DNA of 51,884 bases from Saccharopolyspora hirsuta (GCF_008630535.1 NZ_VWPH01000022.1:1-51884), one strand, 5' to 3'. Numbered from the stretch's first letter, positions 25,470 through 34,719 are shown. The notes: generated from the letters alone by a model not told the origin. Numbers and translations: made by a program.

Positions 25470-27806
25470 TCAGGGCTTGGGGGCGGGTTTGCGGCGGCGG
25501 CCGGGGATCGCGGCGACCAGGGTGAACAGCACCGCCGCGGCTTGGACGGAGAGCAGGGCCGTGCGGGGCAGTTCGGTGAACCCGACCTGGACCTCGGCCG
25601 CCTGCTCCGGCAGCGGGATCGCCACCTGGTGTCCCCAGGCCGTGGCCAGCGGGAACGCCATGCCGTCGACCCGGGCGTACCAGCCGGGCTCGTTCTCCGC
25701 GCCGAGGACCAGCGCCCGGCCCGCACCGCCCTCGGAGATCCGGACCGTGAAGTTCGGCAGTTGCGCGGCGACCGGGAGCGGGCGGGCTTCCGGGGTCGGT
25801 TCCGGTTCGGTCTGGGCCTGGCGCGCCAGGTCGGGGCCGACCAGCTTGACCGGCGAGCTCGGCAGCAGCAGGCGCAGGACCCGGCTGCCGTCCGGGAGCC
25901 CCGCGTGCTCGTTCACCAGACCGCGGCCGAGCTCCAGCACCCGCGAATCGCCCGGTACGACGACGAACTCCGCGCCGCGGGCCGCCACCGCGGCCAGCGC
26001 CTCCCGCACCCGGCCGGGGTCGTCGGACTGCAGGTCGTCGTCGACCTGGCGCAGCCAGTCGGCGGCGGACCCGGCCGGGGCCAGGTCGTCGTCGCCGAAG
26101 CGCGGGCCGGAGCCGGTGACCAGCCGCGCGGGCTGCGGTCCCGGGTCGAGCACCAGTCGCGTCCCGGACGGTCCGGCCCACGGCTGCGCCGGGGCGAGCG
26201 GACCGCCGACCAGCGCGATCGCGGAGCTCGCCACCAGCCCGAGCGCCACGACCGCCAGCGCGGCGAGCCCGAACACCCGCGGCACCTCGGGGAGTTTCGG
26301 CCGCCCGGCCTGCAGCACGATCCAGCTGCAGCCGACCGCGACGAGCACCAGCGGACCGCCGGTCCAGCCGACGGTGGCCGCTCCCCCGGCGATCGGCTCG
26401 GCCGCCGAGCCGTCCACCGCGGCCGCCAGCAACCAGCCGAAGACCGCGACCCCGGCGGCGGGCAGCATCCGCTTGTCCCAGGCGACCACGAGGGCCCCCA
26501 CCGCGGCGAGCACGAACAGCACCCCGAGCCAGCTCGCCGGAGAACCGTCCGGGCTCAACGCGAGCAACCACGCACCAGCGGGCTGCTCCACCGCCCGGGC
26601 CCCGAGCCCGTGCAGCAGGACCTGCGGGTGCTGCAGGAACACGACGGGCCACGGCAGCAGGCAGGCGACCGACAGCAGCACCACCGCGGCCAGCCCGGCA
26701 ACCCGACGTTGGCTGCGCGCCGTCTCACCGGGCAGCAGGACGTGCGCGAGCAGCGCCAGCACGATCAACGACAGGTGCATCAGCGGCGCGAAGGCGCCGA
26801 GCACCGCCAGCCCCAGCGCGGTCAAGCAGACCTTGCCCAACCACTGCCCGTCGGAGAGCCGGATCACCGCGGCGATCCCGGCCAGCAGCGGCGGCACCAG
26901 GACGTGCGCGACCACCACGTCCAACCGCCCCTCCCCGGCCGACAGCGACGCCGCCGGTAACAAGGCGTACGCCCCGGCCGCGATCGCGCGGCGCAGCGGC
27001 GGGACCGGGAGCGACCGGGTCGCGAAGTAGGCGCTCACCCCGGCCAGCGGAACCCCGAACAGCAGCAGGAGCGACACCACCACCGACGGTCCACCTAGGA
27101 CACTGCCGAGCACCGCGAGCACCAGCAGCGACGGCGACGCCGGGGATCCCGTGCCTCCGGCGACCGGGTGCCACGCGGCCAGGTAGTCCCGCCAGGTGGT
27201 GGCCAGGTCGGCCACCGGGAGCAACCGCCCACCGGCCAGGCCGGATCCGAGCCGCCCCGCGATCAGCGCGTTGATCAGCGCGAACAGCAGCAGCGCTGCG
27301 GTGAGCACGAACAGCGGCGAGGACAGCAACCGCAGCACCCCGCCGCGGTTGAGGAAACCGCCGCGGGCGTTCTCCCGCGGCGACGGCGAAGGTCGGCGTT
27401 CCAGCCGCTCGAAGACGTCGCGCCGGATCAGCTTGCCCGGCTCCACCTCGGCCGCGGTCGGGTCCTCGGTCGCCAGCAGTCCGGCCAACCGGTTCGGCTC
27501 AGGCGCGGAACCGCCGTCCAGCAACCACAACCAGCGCCCGGGGTCGGCCCAGCGGCGCTTGCCCAGCGCCACGGCGTCCGCGACGGCGGTGGCGAAGGAG
27601 GTGTCCCGCGGCAGCGTCAGCACGTCGTCGACGACCTGGTCCGCGCGGGCCTGCGCCAGCAGTTCCGCGGTGCGGTCGGTCGAACCGGTGTCGACCGCGA
27701 GCACGCGGCGCGGTCTTTCGGACTGCTCGCCGAGGGCGGCGAGCACCCCCGGCAACCACGACTCGCCGTCCCGACACACCACCACCGCCAGCACCGGCGC
27801 GCTCAC
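25470..27806 (-). CDS. Large membrane protein with a reduced GT2 glycosyltransferase domain
   Basis: The 778-residue protein starts like a family 2 glycosyltransferase: VLAVVVCRDGESWLPGVLAAL, then VLAVDTGSTDRTAELL and LWLLDGGSAPEPNRL near residue 110. About thirty residues later the sequence is already at KLIRRDVFERL, so the region that normally carries the acceptor site and ED motif (roughly 120 residues) is missing. A polytopic part with about twelve membrane segments (about 165-560) and a C-terminal soluble domain follow. GTG 27806 has AGGAGGAA upstream. Full-length relatives are thought to transfer sugars at the membrane; this one may have lost transfer activity. It lies between whiB2 and a convergent gap. 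Confidence 0.75.
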   Translation of the reverse strand: MSAPVLAVVVCRDGESWLPGVLAALGEQSERPRRVLAVDTGSTDRTAELLAQARADQVVDDVLTLPRDTSFATAVADAVALGKRRWADPGRWLWLLDGGSAPEPNRLAGLLATEDPTAAEVEPGKLIRRDVFERLERRPSPSPRENARGGFLNRGGVLRLLSSPLFVLTAALLLFALINALIAGRLGSGLAGGRLLPVADLATTWRDYLAAWHPVAGGTGSPASPSLLVLAVLGSVLGGPSVVVSLLLLFGVPLAGVSAYFATRSLPVPPLRRAIAAGAYALLPAASLSAGEGRLDVVVAHVLVPPLLAGIAAVIRLSDGQWLGKVCLTALGLAVLGAFAPLMHLSLIVLALLAHVLLPGETARSQRRVAGLAAVVLLSVACLLPWPVVFLQHPQVLLHGLGARAVEQPAGAWLLALSPDGSPASWLGVLFVLAAVGALVVAWDKRMLPAAGVAVFGWLLAAAVDGSAAEPIAGGAATVGWTGGPLVLVAVGCSWIVLQAGRPKLPEVPRVFGLAALAVVALGLVASSAIALVGGPLAPAQPWAGPSGTRLVLDPGPQPARLVTGSGPRFGDDDLAPAGSAADWLRQVDDDLQSDDPGRVREALAAVAARGAEFVVVPGDSRVLELGRGLVNEHAGLPDGSRVLRLLLPSSPVKLVGPDLARQAQTEPEPTPEARPLPVAAQLPNFTVRISEGGAGRALVLGAENEPGWYARVDGMAFPLATAWGHQVAIPLPEQAAEVQVGFTELPRTALLSVQAAAVLFTLVAAIPGRRRKPAPKP

Positions 27807-27924
27807 AGACTTCCTCCTGCCGACCAGATCCACCACCGCACGAACGGTAATGCACCAGCAGCGGAAGGAAACCCGCCGAAACGATCTGCTTCAGCTCAGC
27901 AGCGCGACGGCCCGGCCTCGCAGC

Positions 27925-28239
27925 TCACACGGCGCGGCGCTTGAGCTTGCGGCGCTCCCTTTCGGACAGTCCGCCCCAGATGCCGAAGCGCTCGTCGTGC
28001 TGCAGCGCGTACTCCAAGCACTCGGAGCGCACCTCGCAACCCGCGCAGATCCGCTTCGCCTCCCGGGTGGAACCGCCCTTCTCCGGGAAGAACGCCTCCG
28101 GATCGGTCTGCGCGCAGAGCGCGCGTTCCTGCCATTCCTGCTCTTCTTCGGACATCTCGAACAGTTCGGCCAGAACGTCGAACTCCGCGACGGCTGCGTC
28201 CCCACGCTCCGCCAAGCGGCTGTCTCCCGATTCCCACAT
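27925..28239 (-). CDS. whiB2: WhiB-family iron-sulfur regulator, WhiB2/WhmD type
   Basis: WhiB2 (WhiB in Streptomyces, WhmD in mycobacteria) controls septation and cell division genes together with WhiA. The four cluster-ligating Cys are 42, 65, 68 and 74, in LCAQTDPEAFFPEKGGSTREA and ICAGCEVRSECLEYAL. The GIWGGLSERERRKLKRR tail is the usual DNA-contact motif. ATG 28239 is preceded by a GGGGGAG site and gives 104 residues; a start at internal Met29 is possible. It is next to fbiA-fbiB, as in mycobacteria (Rv3260c), with a long promoter region shared with the divergent M50 gene. Confidence 0.94.
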   Translation of the reverse strand: MWESGDSRLAERGDAAVAEFDVLAELFEMSEEEQEWQERALCAQTDPEAFFPEKGGSTREAKRICAGCEVRSECLEYALQHDERFGIWGGLSERERRKLKRRAV

Positions 28240-28672
28240 CGTTGGATCTCCCCCGATTTCTCCCGATCCCACCGGCCCTCCCCAGGGCCGGAACAGGACG
28301 CACTCCTGCTCGCGGGCGGCCTGGTCCCCCCTCCGAGGACCCCGCACTCCGACGGCGGTGCCGTCGCCGACCAGGTGTGCCGTCCGCCCTCTCCGCCGAC
28401 GGCACCTCGATCGACCCGTGCCCGACCAGGTCTCCCGCACCCGGTCGCTGCCGCTGACGCGATCCCCCTCCCGAGGAATGATCGTTTCAACGGTGAATGA
28501 CACTGCTGTGATTACACCCGTGTAGCTCCTTGCGGTCAAGCGGAGACCATCCGTAGGGGGACACCCGGACAGCGCCACCGCACCGCCACCGAGCTCCGCC
28601 GGGCGCGCGCTTTCGGCGCAGCACCGGTACTCCGTCCGCCGGAACCGATCCCCCGCACGGAGTCCCGAGATC
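28240..28672. other. 433-bp divergent regulatory region, whiB2 to M50 protease
   Basis: There is no credible gene here. The right half holds the whiB2 promoter. The left 265 bp would be the whiB2 leader. GACAC, the core bound by WhiA in Streptomyces, occurs at 28499-28503 next to the predicted start and at 28560-28564; such a short motif may be chance. Confidence 0.5.
28511..28539 (-). promoter_or_regulatory. Promoter of whiB2
   Basis: On the minus strand TTGACC, 17 bp, TGTAAT make the best consensus promoter in the window. The predicted start near 28504 leaves a leader of about 265 nt before the whiB2 ATG. Confidence 0.7.
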
Positions 28673-29494
28673 ATGGATACCACCACAAGGTCATCTTCGC
28701 CCGCTCCGCAGCGCAGGCGGTTCGTGGACACTGGGGGCGTGAAGAGCTCCACGACCCGCATCAGCCCCTTGTTCCTGGCCTTCCTCGGCCTGACCGCACT
28801 GGGCGGTGTGCTCGCCACGTTCGACAGCGAGCTCGCCGTGACCACCGGTGTCCTGCTGCTCGTGCTCGGCGGCTGGACGACCTCGCTGTGCCTGCACGAG
28901 TTCGGGCACGCGGTCACCGCGTTCCGCGGCGGCGACCTCTCGGTGCGCTCGAAGGGCTACCTGACGCTGGACCCGCGCCGCTACACCGACCCGATCCTGA
29001 GCATCGTGCTGCCGCTGATCTTCGTGGCGCTCGGCGGCATCCCGCTGCCCGGCGGCGCGGTGTGGATCAACCACCACGCGCTGCGGTCCCGCCGCACCGA
29101 GTCGATGGTGTCGCTGGCCGGGCCGCTGACGAACCTGGTGCTGGGCGTGCTGATCGCCGCCGCGGTGGCCGTGGTGCCGATGCCGCTCGGGCTGGCGGCG
29201 GGCCTGTCCTACCTGGCCTTCCTGCAGGTGATCGCGTTCGTGCTGAACATCCTGCCGATCCCCGGCCTGGACGGCTACGGCGCGATCGAGCCGTACCTGT
29301 CCGCCCCGGCGCGGCACTTCGGCGAGAAGGCCCGGCCGTGGGCGCCGCTGGTGCTGTTCCTGCTGCTGATCGGGGTGCCGTTCGTCGGCCGGATGTTCTT
29401 CCAGCTCGCCTACTTCGTCTTCGGCCTGCTCGGCGGCGACACCGCCATGACCGCCTACGGCCAAGCCGTCTTCCGCAGCGTGTTCGGATTCTGA
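28673..29494 (+). CDS. Site-2-protease family (M50) membrane metallopeptidase
   Basis: M50 proteases cut substrates within the membrane. The zinc motif HEFGH is in TTSLCLHEFGHAVTAF, near residue 75. The second motif region reads NILPIPGLDGYGAIEPYL, the equivalent of NxxPxxxLDG with Asp as third ligand. At least five hydrophobic segments are present in 273 residues. No PDZ domain is seen, so this is a compact member. Start is uncertain: ATG 28673 is given, but GTG 28739, 22 codons on, begins just before the first membrane segment. It is divergent from whiB2 and 45 bp upstream of fbiA, perhaps co-transcribed. Confidence 0.85.
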   Translation: MDTTTRSSSPAPQRRRFVDTGGVKSSTTRISPLFLAFLGLTALGGVLATFDSELAVTTGVLLLVLGGWTTSLCLHEFGHAVTAFRGGDLSVRSKGYLTLDPRRYTDPILSIVLPLIFVALGGIPLPGGAVWINHHALRSRRTESMVSLAGPLTNLVLGVLIAAAVAVVPMPLGLAAGLSYLAFLQVIAFVLNILPIPGLDGYGAIEPYLSAPARHFGEKARPWAPLVLFLLLIGVPFVGRMFFQLAYFVFGLLGGDTAMTAYGQAVFRSVFGF

Positions 29495-29539
29495 CAGCTC
29501 GCGCCCTGGGGCCTCCGGGGCCGTGCGAGGATCGGGAGC

Positions 29540-30532
29540 GTGAAGGTCGTAGTTCTGGTCGGCGGGGTCGGTGGCGCGCGGTTCCTGCTCGGGGTGAAGG
29601 CGGCGCTGGGCCTGCCCGCCGTCGGCGAGCCGGAGCAGCAGTCCGAGCACGAGGTCACCGCGGTGGTCAACGTGGGCGATGACGTGTGGATGCACGGGTT
29701 GCGGGTCTGCCCGGACCTGGACACCTGCATGTACACCCTCGGCGGTGGCATCGACGAGGCGAAGGGCTGGGGCCGGGTCGAGGAGACCTGGTCGGTCAAG
29801 GAGGAGTTGGCCGCCTACGGCGCCGAGCCGACCTGGTTCGGGCTCGGCGACCGGGACATCGCCACCCACCTGGTGCGCTCGCGGATGCTGCGCGCGGGCT
29901 ACTCGCTGTCGGCGGTCACCGAGGCGCTGTGCGACCGGTGGCGGCCGGGCGTCCGCCTGCTGCCGGTGACCGACGAGCGGGTGGAGACGCACGTCGCCAT
30001 CGACGAGCCGAGCACCGGCGAGCAGCGGGCCGTGCACTTCCAGGAGTGGTGGGTGCGGTACCGCGCGGAGCCGAAGGCGCACGCGATCGTGCCGGTGGGG
30101 GCGGACGAGGCGAAGCCGACGCCCGCGGTGCTGGACGCGCTGCAGCAGGCCGACGTGGTGCTGCTCGCGCCGTCGAACCCGGTGGTCAGCATCGGAACGC
30201 TGCTGGCCGTGCCGGGTTTCCGCACCGCGCTGCGGGAGTCCTCGGCGCCGGTCGTGGGCCTGTCCCCGATCGTCGGCGGCCGACCGCTGCGCGGCATGGC
30301 CGACGCCTGCCTGACCGCGATCGGGGTGGACAGCACCGCCGAGGCCGTCGGCAGGCACTACGGATCGCGGCAGGACGCCGAGGGGATCCTGGACGGCTGG
30401 CTGGTGCACACCGGCGACACCGCCGAGGTCCCCGGCGTGCGGGTGCGCGCGGTCCCGCTGCTGATGTCCGATGTGGACGCCACGGCGGCGATGGCGGAAG
30501 CGGCGTTCGAGCTGGCCCGGGAGGCGCGATGA
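29540..30532 (+). CDS. fbiA: 2-phospho-L-lactate (or phosphoenolpyruvate) transferase FbiA
   Basis: FbiA/CofD joins the activated three-carbon phosphate moiety to Fo in coenzyme F420 synthesis. The N-terminus VVVLVGGVGGARFLLGVKAAL is the family's nucleotide-binding loop. VVNVGDDVWMHGLRVCPDLDTCMYTLGGG and the NPVVSIGTLLAVPGF block are also characteristic. Length is 330 residues. The start GTG is preceded by GAGGAT 7 bp upstream, so it may be leaderless, though GGGAG is close too. The stop codon overlaps the fbiB start as ATGA. The pair corresponds to Rv3261-Rv3262. Confidence 0.95.
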   Translation: MKVVVLVGGVGGARFLLGVKAALGLPAVGEPEQQSEHEVTAVVNVGDDVWMHGLRVCPDLDTCMYTLGGGIDEAKGWGRVEETWSVKEELAAYGAEPTWFGLGDRDIATHLVRSRMLRAGYSLSAVTEALCDRWRPGVRLLPVTDERVETHVAIDEPSTGEQRAVHFQEWWVRYRAEPKAHAIVPVGADEAKPTPAVLDALQQADVVLLAPSNPVVSIGTLLAVPGFRTALRESSAPVVGLSPIVGGRPLRGMADACLTAIGVDSTAEAVGRHYGSRQDAEGILDGWLVHTGDTAEVPGVRVRAVPLLMSDVDATAAMAEAAFELAREAR

Positions 30533-31872
30533 GGGATCACGCGGCGGCGGGCGGGCTGCAGGTCTTCGCGGTTCCCGGCCTGCCCGAGTTCGGCCCCGGG
30601 GACGACCTGGCCGCGTCGATCTCGGCGGCCGCCCCGTGGCTCAGCGACGGCGACGTCGTGGTGGTCACCAGCAAGGTGGTGTCCAAGGTCGAGGGCCGGA
30701 TGGTGGCCGCCCCGGCCGACCCCGAGCTGCGCGACGAGCTGCGCCGCGAGCTGGTGCTGGCCGAGGCGACGCACGTGGTGGCCCGGCGCGGGCGGACGCT
30801 GATCACCCAGAACAAGCTCGGCATCGTGCAGGCGGCATCCGGGATCGACGCCTCGAACGTGCCGCAGGACCAGATCGCGCTGCTGCCGGAGGACCCGGAC
30901 GCCTCCGCGCGGCGGCTGCGGGCCGGGCTCGCCGAGCGCCTCGGGGTGCAGGTGGGCGTGGTGGTGACCGACACGATGGGCCGGGCCTGGCGGGTCGGGC
31001 AGACCGACGCGGCGATCGGCGCGGCCGGGATCTCGGTGCTGCACGACTACGCGGGCAGCACCGATTCGCAGGGCAACGCGCTGGCCGTGACCCTGGTGGC
31101 GGTGGCCGACGAGATCGCCGCCGCCGCGGACCTGGTCAAGGGCAAGCTGGGCGCGGTCCCGGTGGCCGTGGTGCGCGGTCTGGCCACTGTGGACGACGGA
31201 TCGACCGCGCGGGACCTGGTGCGCACCGTCGACGAGGACCTGTTCGCGATGGGCACGGCGGAGGCGCTGGCGCAGGGCCGCCGGGAGGCGGTGCTGATGC
31301 GCCGCTCGGTGCGGCAGTTCGCGGACGCCCCGGTGGACGAGGACGCGGTGCGCCGCGCGGTCGGCGCGGCCCTGACCGCGCCCGCCCCGCACCACACCCG
31401 CCCGGTCCGCTTCGTGTGGTTGCGCGACCGCCCGCTGCGGACGAAGCTGCTGGACGCGATGCGCACGGCCTGGCTGGACGACCTGCGGTCCGACGGGATG
31501 TCGGAGGAAGCCGCCCAGCGGCGCGTGAACCGGGGCAACCTGCTCTACGCCGCCCCGGAGCTGGTGCTGCCGTTCCTGGTCCGCGAGGGCGCGCACGACT
31601 ACCCGGACGAGCGGCGCGAGGACGCCGAGCGCCAGATGTTCACCGTCGCCGGTGGCGCCGCGGTGCAGGGCTTCCTGGTGGCGCTGGCGGCCGAGGAGCT
31701 CGGCTCGTGCTGGGTGTCCTCGACGTTGTTCTGCCCGGACGTGGTGCGCGCGACCCTGGACCTGCCCGACGCCTGGGAACCGCTCGGCGCCGTCGCGGTC
31801 GGCCACCCGGCCGAACCGGTCACCGGGCCGCGCGAACCCCGCGACCTCGACGACGGATTGGTGGAGCTGTGA
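30529..31872 (+). CDS. fbiB: Bifunctional F420:gamma-glutamyl ligase / nitroreductase-fold protein FbiB
   Basis: FbiB extends the F420 tail with glutamates and, in actinobacteria, its second domain reduces dehydro-F420. The N-terminal CofE-like domain (about 1-245) shows DGDVVVVTSKVVSKVEGR and VVVTDTMGRAWRVGQTDAAIG. The C-terminal FMN-binding nitroreductase-like domain begins at MRRSVRQFADAPV and contains PAPHHTRPVRFVWL. Length is 447 residues, as for the mycobacterial two-domain enzyme. It overlaps fbiA by 4 bp at the start and the NUDIX gene by 4 bp at the end, so the three are translationally coupled. Confidence 0.95.
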   Translation: MRDHAAAGGLQVFAVPGLPEFGPGDDLAASISAAAPWLSDGDVVVVTSKVVSKVEGRMVAAPADPELRDELRRELVLAEATHVVARRGRTLITQNKLGIVQAASGIDASNVPQDQIALLPEDPDASARRLRAGLAERLGVQVGVVVTDTMGRAWRVGQTDAAIGAAGISVLHDYAGSTDSQGNALAVTLVAVADEIAAAADLVKGKLGAVPVAVVRGLATVDDGSTARDLVRTVDEDLFAMGTAEALAQGRREAVLMRRSVRQFADAPVDEDAVRRAVGAALTAPAPHHTRPVRFVWLRDRPLRTKLLDAMRTAWLDDLRSDGMSEEAAQRRVNRGNLLYAAPELVLPFLVREGAHDYPDERREDAERQMFTVAGGAAVQGFLVALAAEELGSCWVSSTLFCPDVVRATLDLPDAWEPLGAVAVGHPAEPVTGPREPRDLDDGLVEL

Positions 31873-32423
31873 GCGGACCTCAGACCGACGCGCTGCGCGT
31901 GCTCGGCGACTGGCGCCCGACCGACCCGCAGCAGGAGGCGCTGCGGCACGCATTCCTGACCTTGCTGGACGCCCGGCCGGACGGCTGCCTGCGGGCCTGC
32001 GAGCCGGGGCACGTGACGGCCTCGGCGGTGCTGCTCGACGCGGCGGGCGAGAACGTGCTGCTCACCCTGCACCCCCGCGTGGGCATGTGGTTGCAGCTGG
32101 GCGGGCACTGCGAGCCCGAGGACAGCACGCTGGCCGGGGCGGCGCTGCGCGAGGCCACCGAGGAGTCCGGTGTGGACGGTCTGGTGGTGGACCCGGAGCC
32201 GGTGCACCTCGACGTGCACCCGATCACCTGCTCGCTGGGCAAGCCGACCCGCCACTTCGACGTGCGCTTCGTGGTCCGGGCCCCGGAGGGCGCCGAGCCG
32301 ACGCGCAGCGACGAGTCCCTCGACCTGCGCTGGTGGCCGGTGGACGCCCTCCCGGACAACACCGACCTCGGCCCCCTGATCACCGCCGCCCGCCAGCGGT
32401 TCTCGGGTCACACGGCGCGGTAG
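31869..32423 (+). CDS. NUDIX hydrolase
   Basis: NUDIX enzymes cleave nucleoside diphosphates linked to another moiety. The 184-residue protein has the box core LREATEESGV with the metal-binding Glu residues, preceded by QLGGHCEPEDSTLAGAA. The first Gly/Glu positions of the standard box are altered, as in the GGHxEPxD branch. The GTG start overlaps the fbiB stop as GTGA, which suggests a housekeeping link to F420 or its nucleotide precursors; this is inference. The 3' end overlaps the convergent glycosylase gene by 16 bp. Confidence 0.88.
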   Translation: MSGPQTDALRVLGDWRPTDPQQEALRHAFLTLLDARPDGCLRACEPGHVTASAVLLDAAGENVLLTLHPRVGMWLQLGGHCEPEDSTLAGAALREATEESGVDGLVVDPEPVHLDVHPITCSLGKPTRHFDVRFVVRAPEGAEPTRSDESLDLRWWPVDALPDNTDLGPLITAARQRFSGHTAR

Positions 32424-33319
32424 TCGCGGGCGGGCATCCGGGGGCCGCGGCGGGGACGGGACGCGCCCGCCGCGCCGAGGTAGCGGACCGCTCGGTGGCG
32501 GTGGCCCTCGTAGGGGGCCAGGGCTTCGAGCATGCCCTCGTCGTCGAGCGGGCGGCCGACCAGGGCGAGGCCGACGATCGTCGGCAGGTGGTAGTCGCCG
32601 ACGCTCACCGCGTCCGGGTCGCCCCAAGCTCGCTGCGCGATCTCCGCCGCCGTCCACGGCCCGATGCCCGGGACCTTCTGCAGCAGTTCGCGCCCTTCCG
32701 CACCGCGCAGCTCGACCGCGCGCTCCAACCTGCTGGCCACCGACGCCGCGGCGATCAGCGTGCGCCTGCGGGCTCCGTCGATGCCCGCCCGGTGCCACTC
32801 CCAGTCCCGGATGCCGCGCAGCTGCAGCGGATCCGGCGCGACCCGCAGCTCCTCCACCGGTCCCGGCGCGCGGCTGCCGAAGCGGCAGCACAGCTCGCGC
32901 CACGAGCGCCAGGCTTCCCGGCCGGTGACCTTCTGCTCCAGCACCGCGGGGACCAGCACGTCCCACACCCGTCCGGACGCGCACAGCCGCACGCCGCGCG
33001 AGGCTCGCCGCCCCCGCTCCACGACGTCGTGCACGGCGACGAACCCGCTCGCGTCGTCCGCGGCGCCGAGCAGGCCCGGGACGCCGTCCAGCACCAGGTG
33101 CGCGCCCTGTCCCCACGCCGCCGCCTCGACCTCACCGGCGCGGTTCTTCCGCAGCCGCAACGTGGTCGGCCCGGCCGGTGTCGTGGTGCCCCACCACACC
33201 GCGCCCGAGGGGTCGACCCGCGTGGTCGGGTCGCCGCTGCCGCGGCGCAGCGGGGCGAGCACCCGGGGCAGGTCCACCGGGTAGGGCGGGGCCCAGGTCC
33301 TGGTCAGCGCGTCAGTCAT
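32408..33319 (-). CDS. HhH-GPD DNA glycosylase, AlkA-like
   Basis: The protein resembles 3-methyladenine DNA glycosylase II, which removes alkylated bases. VLEQKVTGREAWRSW is the first helix of the glycosylase core. LLQKVPGIGPWTAAEIAQRAW (about 210-230) is the helix-hairpin-helix. GDYHLPTIV carries the catalytic Asp. ATG 33319 with GGAGGG just upstream gives 303 residues and no N-terminal Ada domain. It is convergent with the NUDIX gene, and a TTTCAATTGAAA palindrome lies about 80 bp upstream of its start. Confidence 0.88.
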   Translation of the reverse strand: MTDALTRTWAPPYPVDLPRVLAPLRRGSGDPTTRVDPSGAVWWGTTTPAGPTTLRLRKNRAGEVEAAAWGQGAHLVLDGVPGLLGAADDASGFVAVHDVVERGRRASRGVRLCASGRVWDVLVPAVLEQKVTGREAWRSWRELCCRFGSRAPGPVEELRVAPDPLQLRGIRDWEWHRAGIDGARRRTLIAAASVASRLERAVELRGAEGRELLQKVPGIGPWTAAEIAQRAWGDPDAVSVGDYHLPTIVGLALVGRPLDDEGMLEALAPYEGHRHRAVRYLGAAGASRPRRGPRMPARDYRAV

Positions 33320-33399
33320 CGCCCTCCGAGGGTATGCCGCGGCGACTCGCGGGCGTCTCCGCGTCCCAGGTCGAACACCACGTCGTGCGCGGCGGAAGC

Positions 33400-33417
33400 A
33401 CAGTTTCAATTGAAACT
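33400..33417. repeat. Intergenic palindrome CAGTTTCAATTGAAACTG
   Basis: This is a perfect 18-bp palindrome, followed by CGG. It is related to the 26-bp near-palindrome at 36004-36029 with the flank CCGCAGTTTCA, and more loosely to the TTTCAATGGAAA copies. It lies upstream of the glycosylase gene and 39 bp from the guanylyltransferase stop codon. Confidence 0.75.
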
Positions 33418-33455
33418 GCGGTCGGACTGGCCGCGAGAGATCCGGTGCGTTCGGT

Positions 33456-34550
33456 TCAGCAGTCGGCGGAGAAGCGGACGCCGTGCTCGGGGAGGTTCAC
33501 GCCCGGCCAGACCCGGATGCCGTCGAGCAGTTCGCAGCCCGCGCCGATGTGCGCCTCGTCACCGACGATCGCGCCCCGCAGGACCGCACCGGCGCCGATG
33601 GTCGCGCCCGCTCCGATCACGCTGTTCTCGATCACCGCGTCCTTCGCGACGCGAACGCCGTCGAACAGCACCGAGCCCGTCACGTGCGCGCCGTCGTCGA
33701 CGACGCAGTCGGCGCCGATCGAGCTGCCGCCGCTGACCCGGGCGCTCGCGGCGACCGACGCGCCGCCCAGGACCAGCGCCTCTCCGCGCTCCCCCGGCAG
33801 CGCGTTCGTCGGCGCGGCACCGAGCACCAGGTCCGCGGAGGCGCGGACGAACGCCTCGGGGGTGCCCATGTCCAGCCAGTACGAGGTGTCGACGTAGCCC
33901 TGCACGCGCGCGCCCGAGGCGAGCAGCTCGGGGAAGGTCTCGCGCTCCACCGACACCGGTCGCCCGGCCGGGATGCGGTTGATCACCTCGCGGCGGAACA
34001 CGTAGCAACCGGCGTTGATCTGGTCCACCGGCGGGTTCTCGGTCTTCTCCAGGAACGCGGTGACCCGCCCGTCGGCATCGGTCGGCACGCAGCCGAACCG
34101 GCGCGGGTCGGCCACCTTCACCAGGTGCAGCGTGACGTCCGCAGCGGTGTCGCGGTGGGTGGCCAGCAGCGCGGTCAGGTCCACCCCGGACAGGATGTCG
34201 CCGTTGAACACCAGCACGTCGTCGGCGCTGAGCCGGTCCGCCACGTTGCGGATCGCCCCCGCGGTGTCCAGCGGCTCGGGCTCGACCACGTACTCCAGCC
34301 GCAGGCCGAGATCGGAGCCGTCGCCGAAGTGCTCGGCGAACACCTCGGCCTTGTAGGACGTGCCGAGGACCACGTGCTCGATGCCGGCGGCACGGATCCG
34401 GGACAGCAGGTGGCGCAGGAACGGCACCCCGGCCGTGGGCAGCATCGGCTTGGGCGCCGACAAGGTCAGCGGGCGCAGCCGAACGCCCCGCCCACCCACC
34501 AGCACGACGGCCTCCGCCGTCGACGGCGCATCCCGATCATCCGCGGACAT
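33456..34550 (-). CDS. manC: Mannose-1-phosphate guanylyltransferase (Rv3264c-like)
   Basis: The enzyme makes GDP-mannose from mannose-1-phosphate and GTP, using the product of PmmA at 20.8-22.2 kb. The nucleotidyltransferase signature is VVLVGGRGVRLRPLTLSAP followed by KPMLP at residues 15-38. LVFNGDILSGVDL carries the metal-binding Asp. The last 100 residues are hexapeptide repeats of a left-handed beta-helix (GASVAASARVSGGSSIGADC and similar). ATG 34550 follows AGGAGGAG. Length is 364 residues. M. tuberculosis calls the orthologue manB; a glucose-1-phosphate enzyme cannot be fully excluded by sequence alone. Confidence 0.88.
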   Translation of the reverse strand: MSADDRDAPSTAEAVVLVGGRGVRLRPLTLSAPKPMLPTAGVPFLRHLLSRIRAAGIEHVVLGTSYKAEVFAEHFGDGSDLGLRLEYVVEPEPLDTAGAIRNVADRLSADDVLVFNGDILSGVDLTALLATHRDTAADVTLHLVKVADPRRFGCVPTDADGRVTAFLEKTENPPVDQINAGCYVFRREVINRIPAGRPVSVERETFPELLASGARVQGYVDTSYWLDMGTPEAFVRASADLVLGAAPTNALPGERGEALVLGGASVAASARVSGGSSIGADCVVDDGAHVTGSVLFDGVRVAKDAVIENSVIGAGATIGAGAVLRGAIVGDEAHIGAGCELLDGIRVWPGVNLPEHGVRFSADC

Positions 34551-34719
34551 CGGCGTAGCTCCTCCTCTACCTGACGGACTTCCCTGACGAAAACCCATTG
34601 GGGGGAATACTCTGGCAGGGGCAACGGCATAATGAACACTGGGCCCGTCCCCAGCGGTCGCGCCCGGCTCGACGCCCCGCCCCCGGCGGACCACTGCGAA
34701 CGACTGAGAGGGCATCCCC

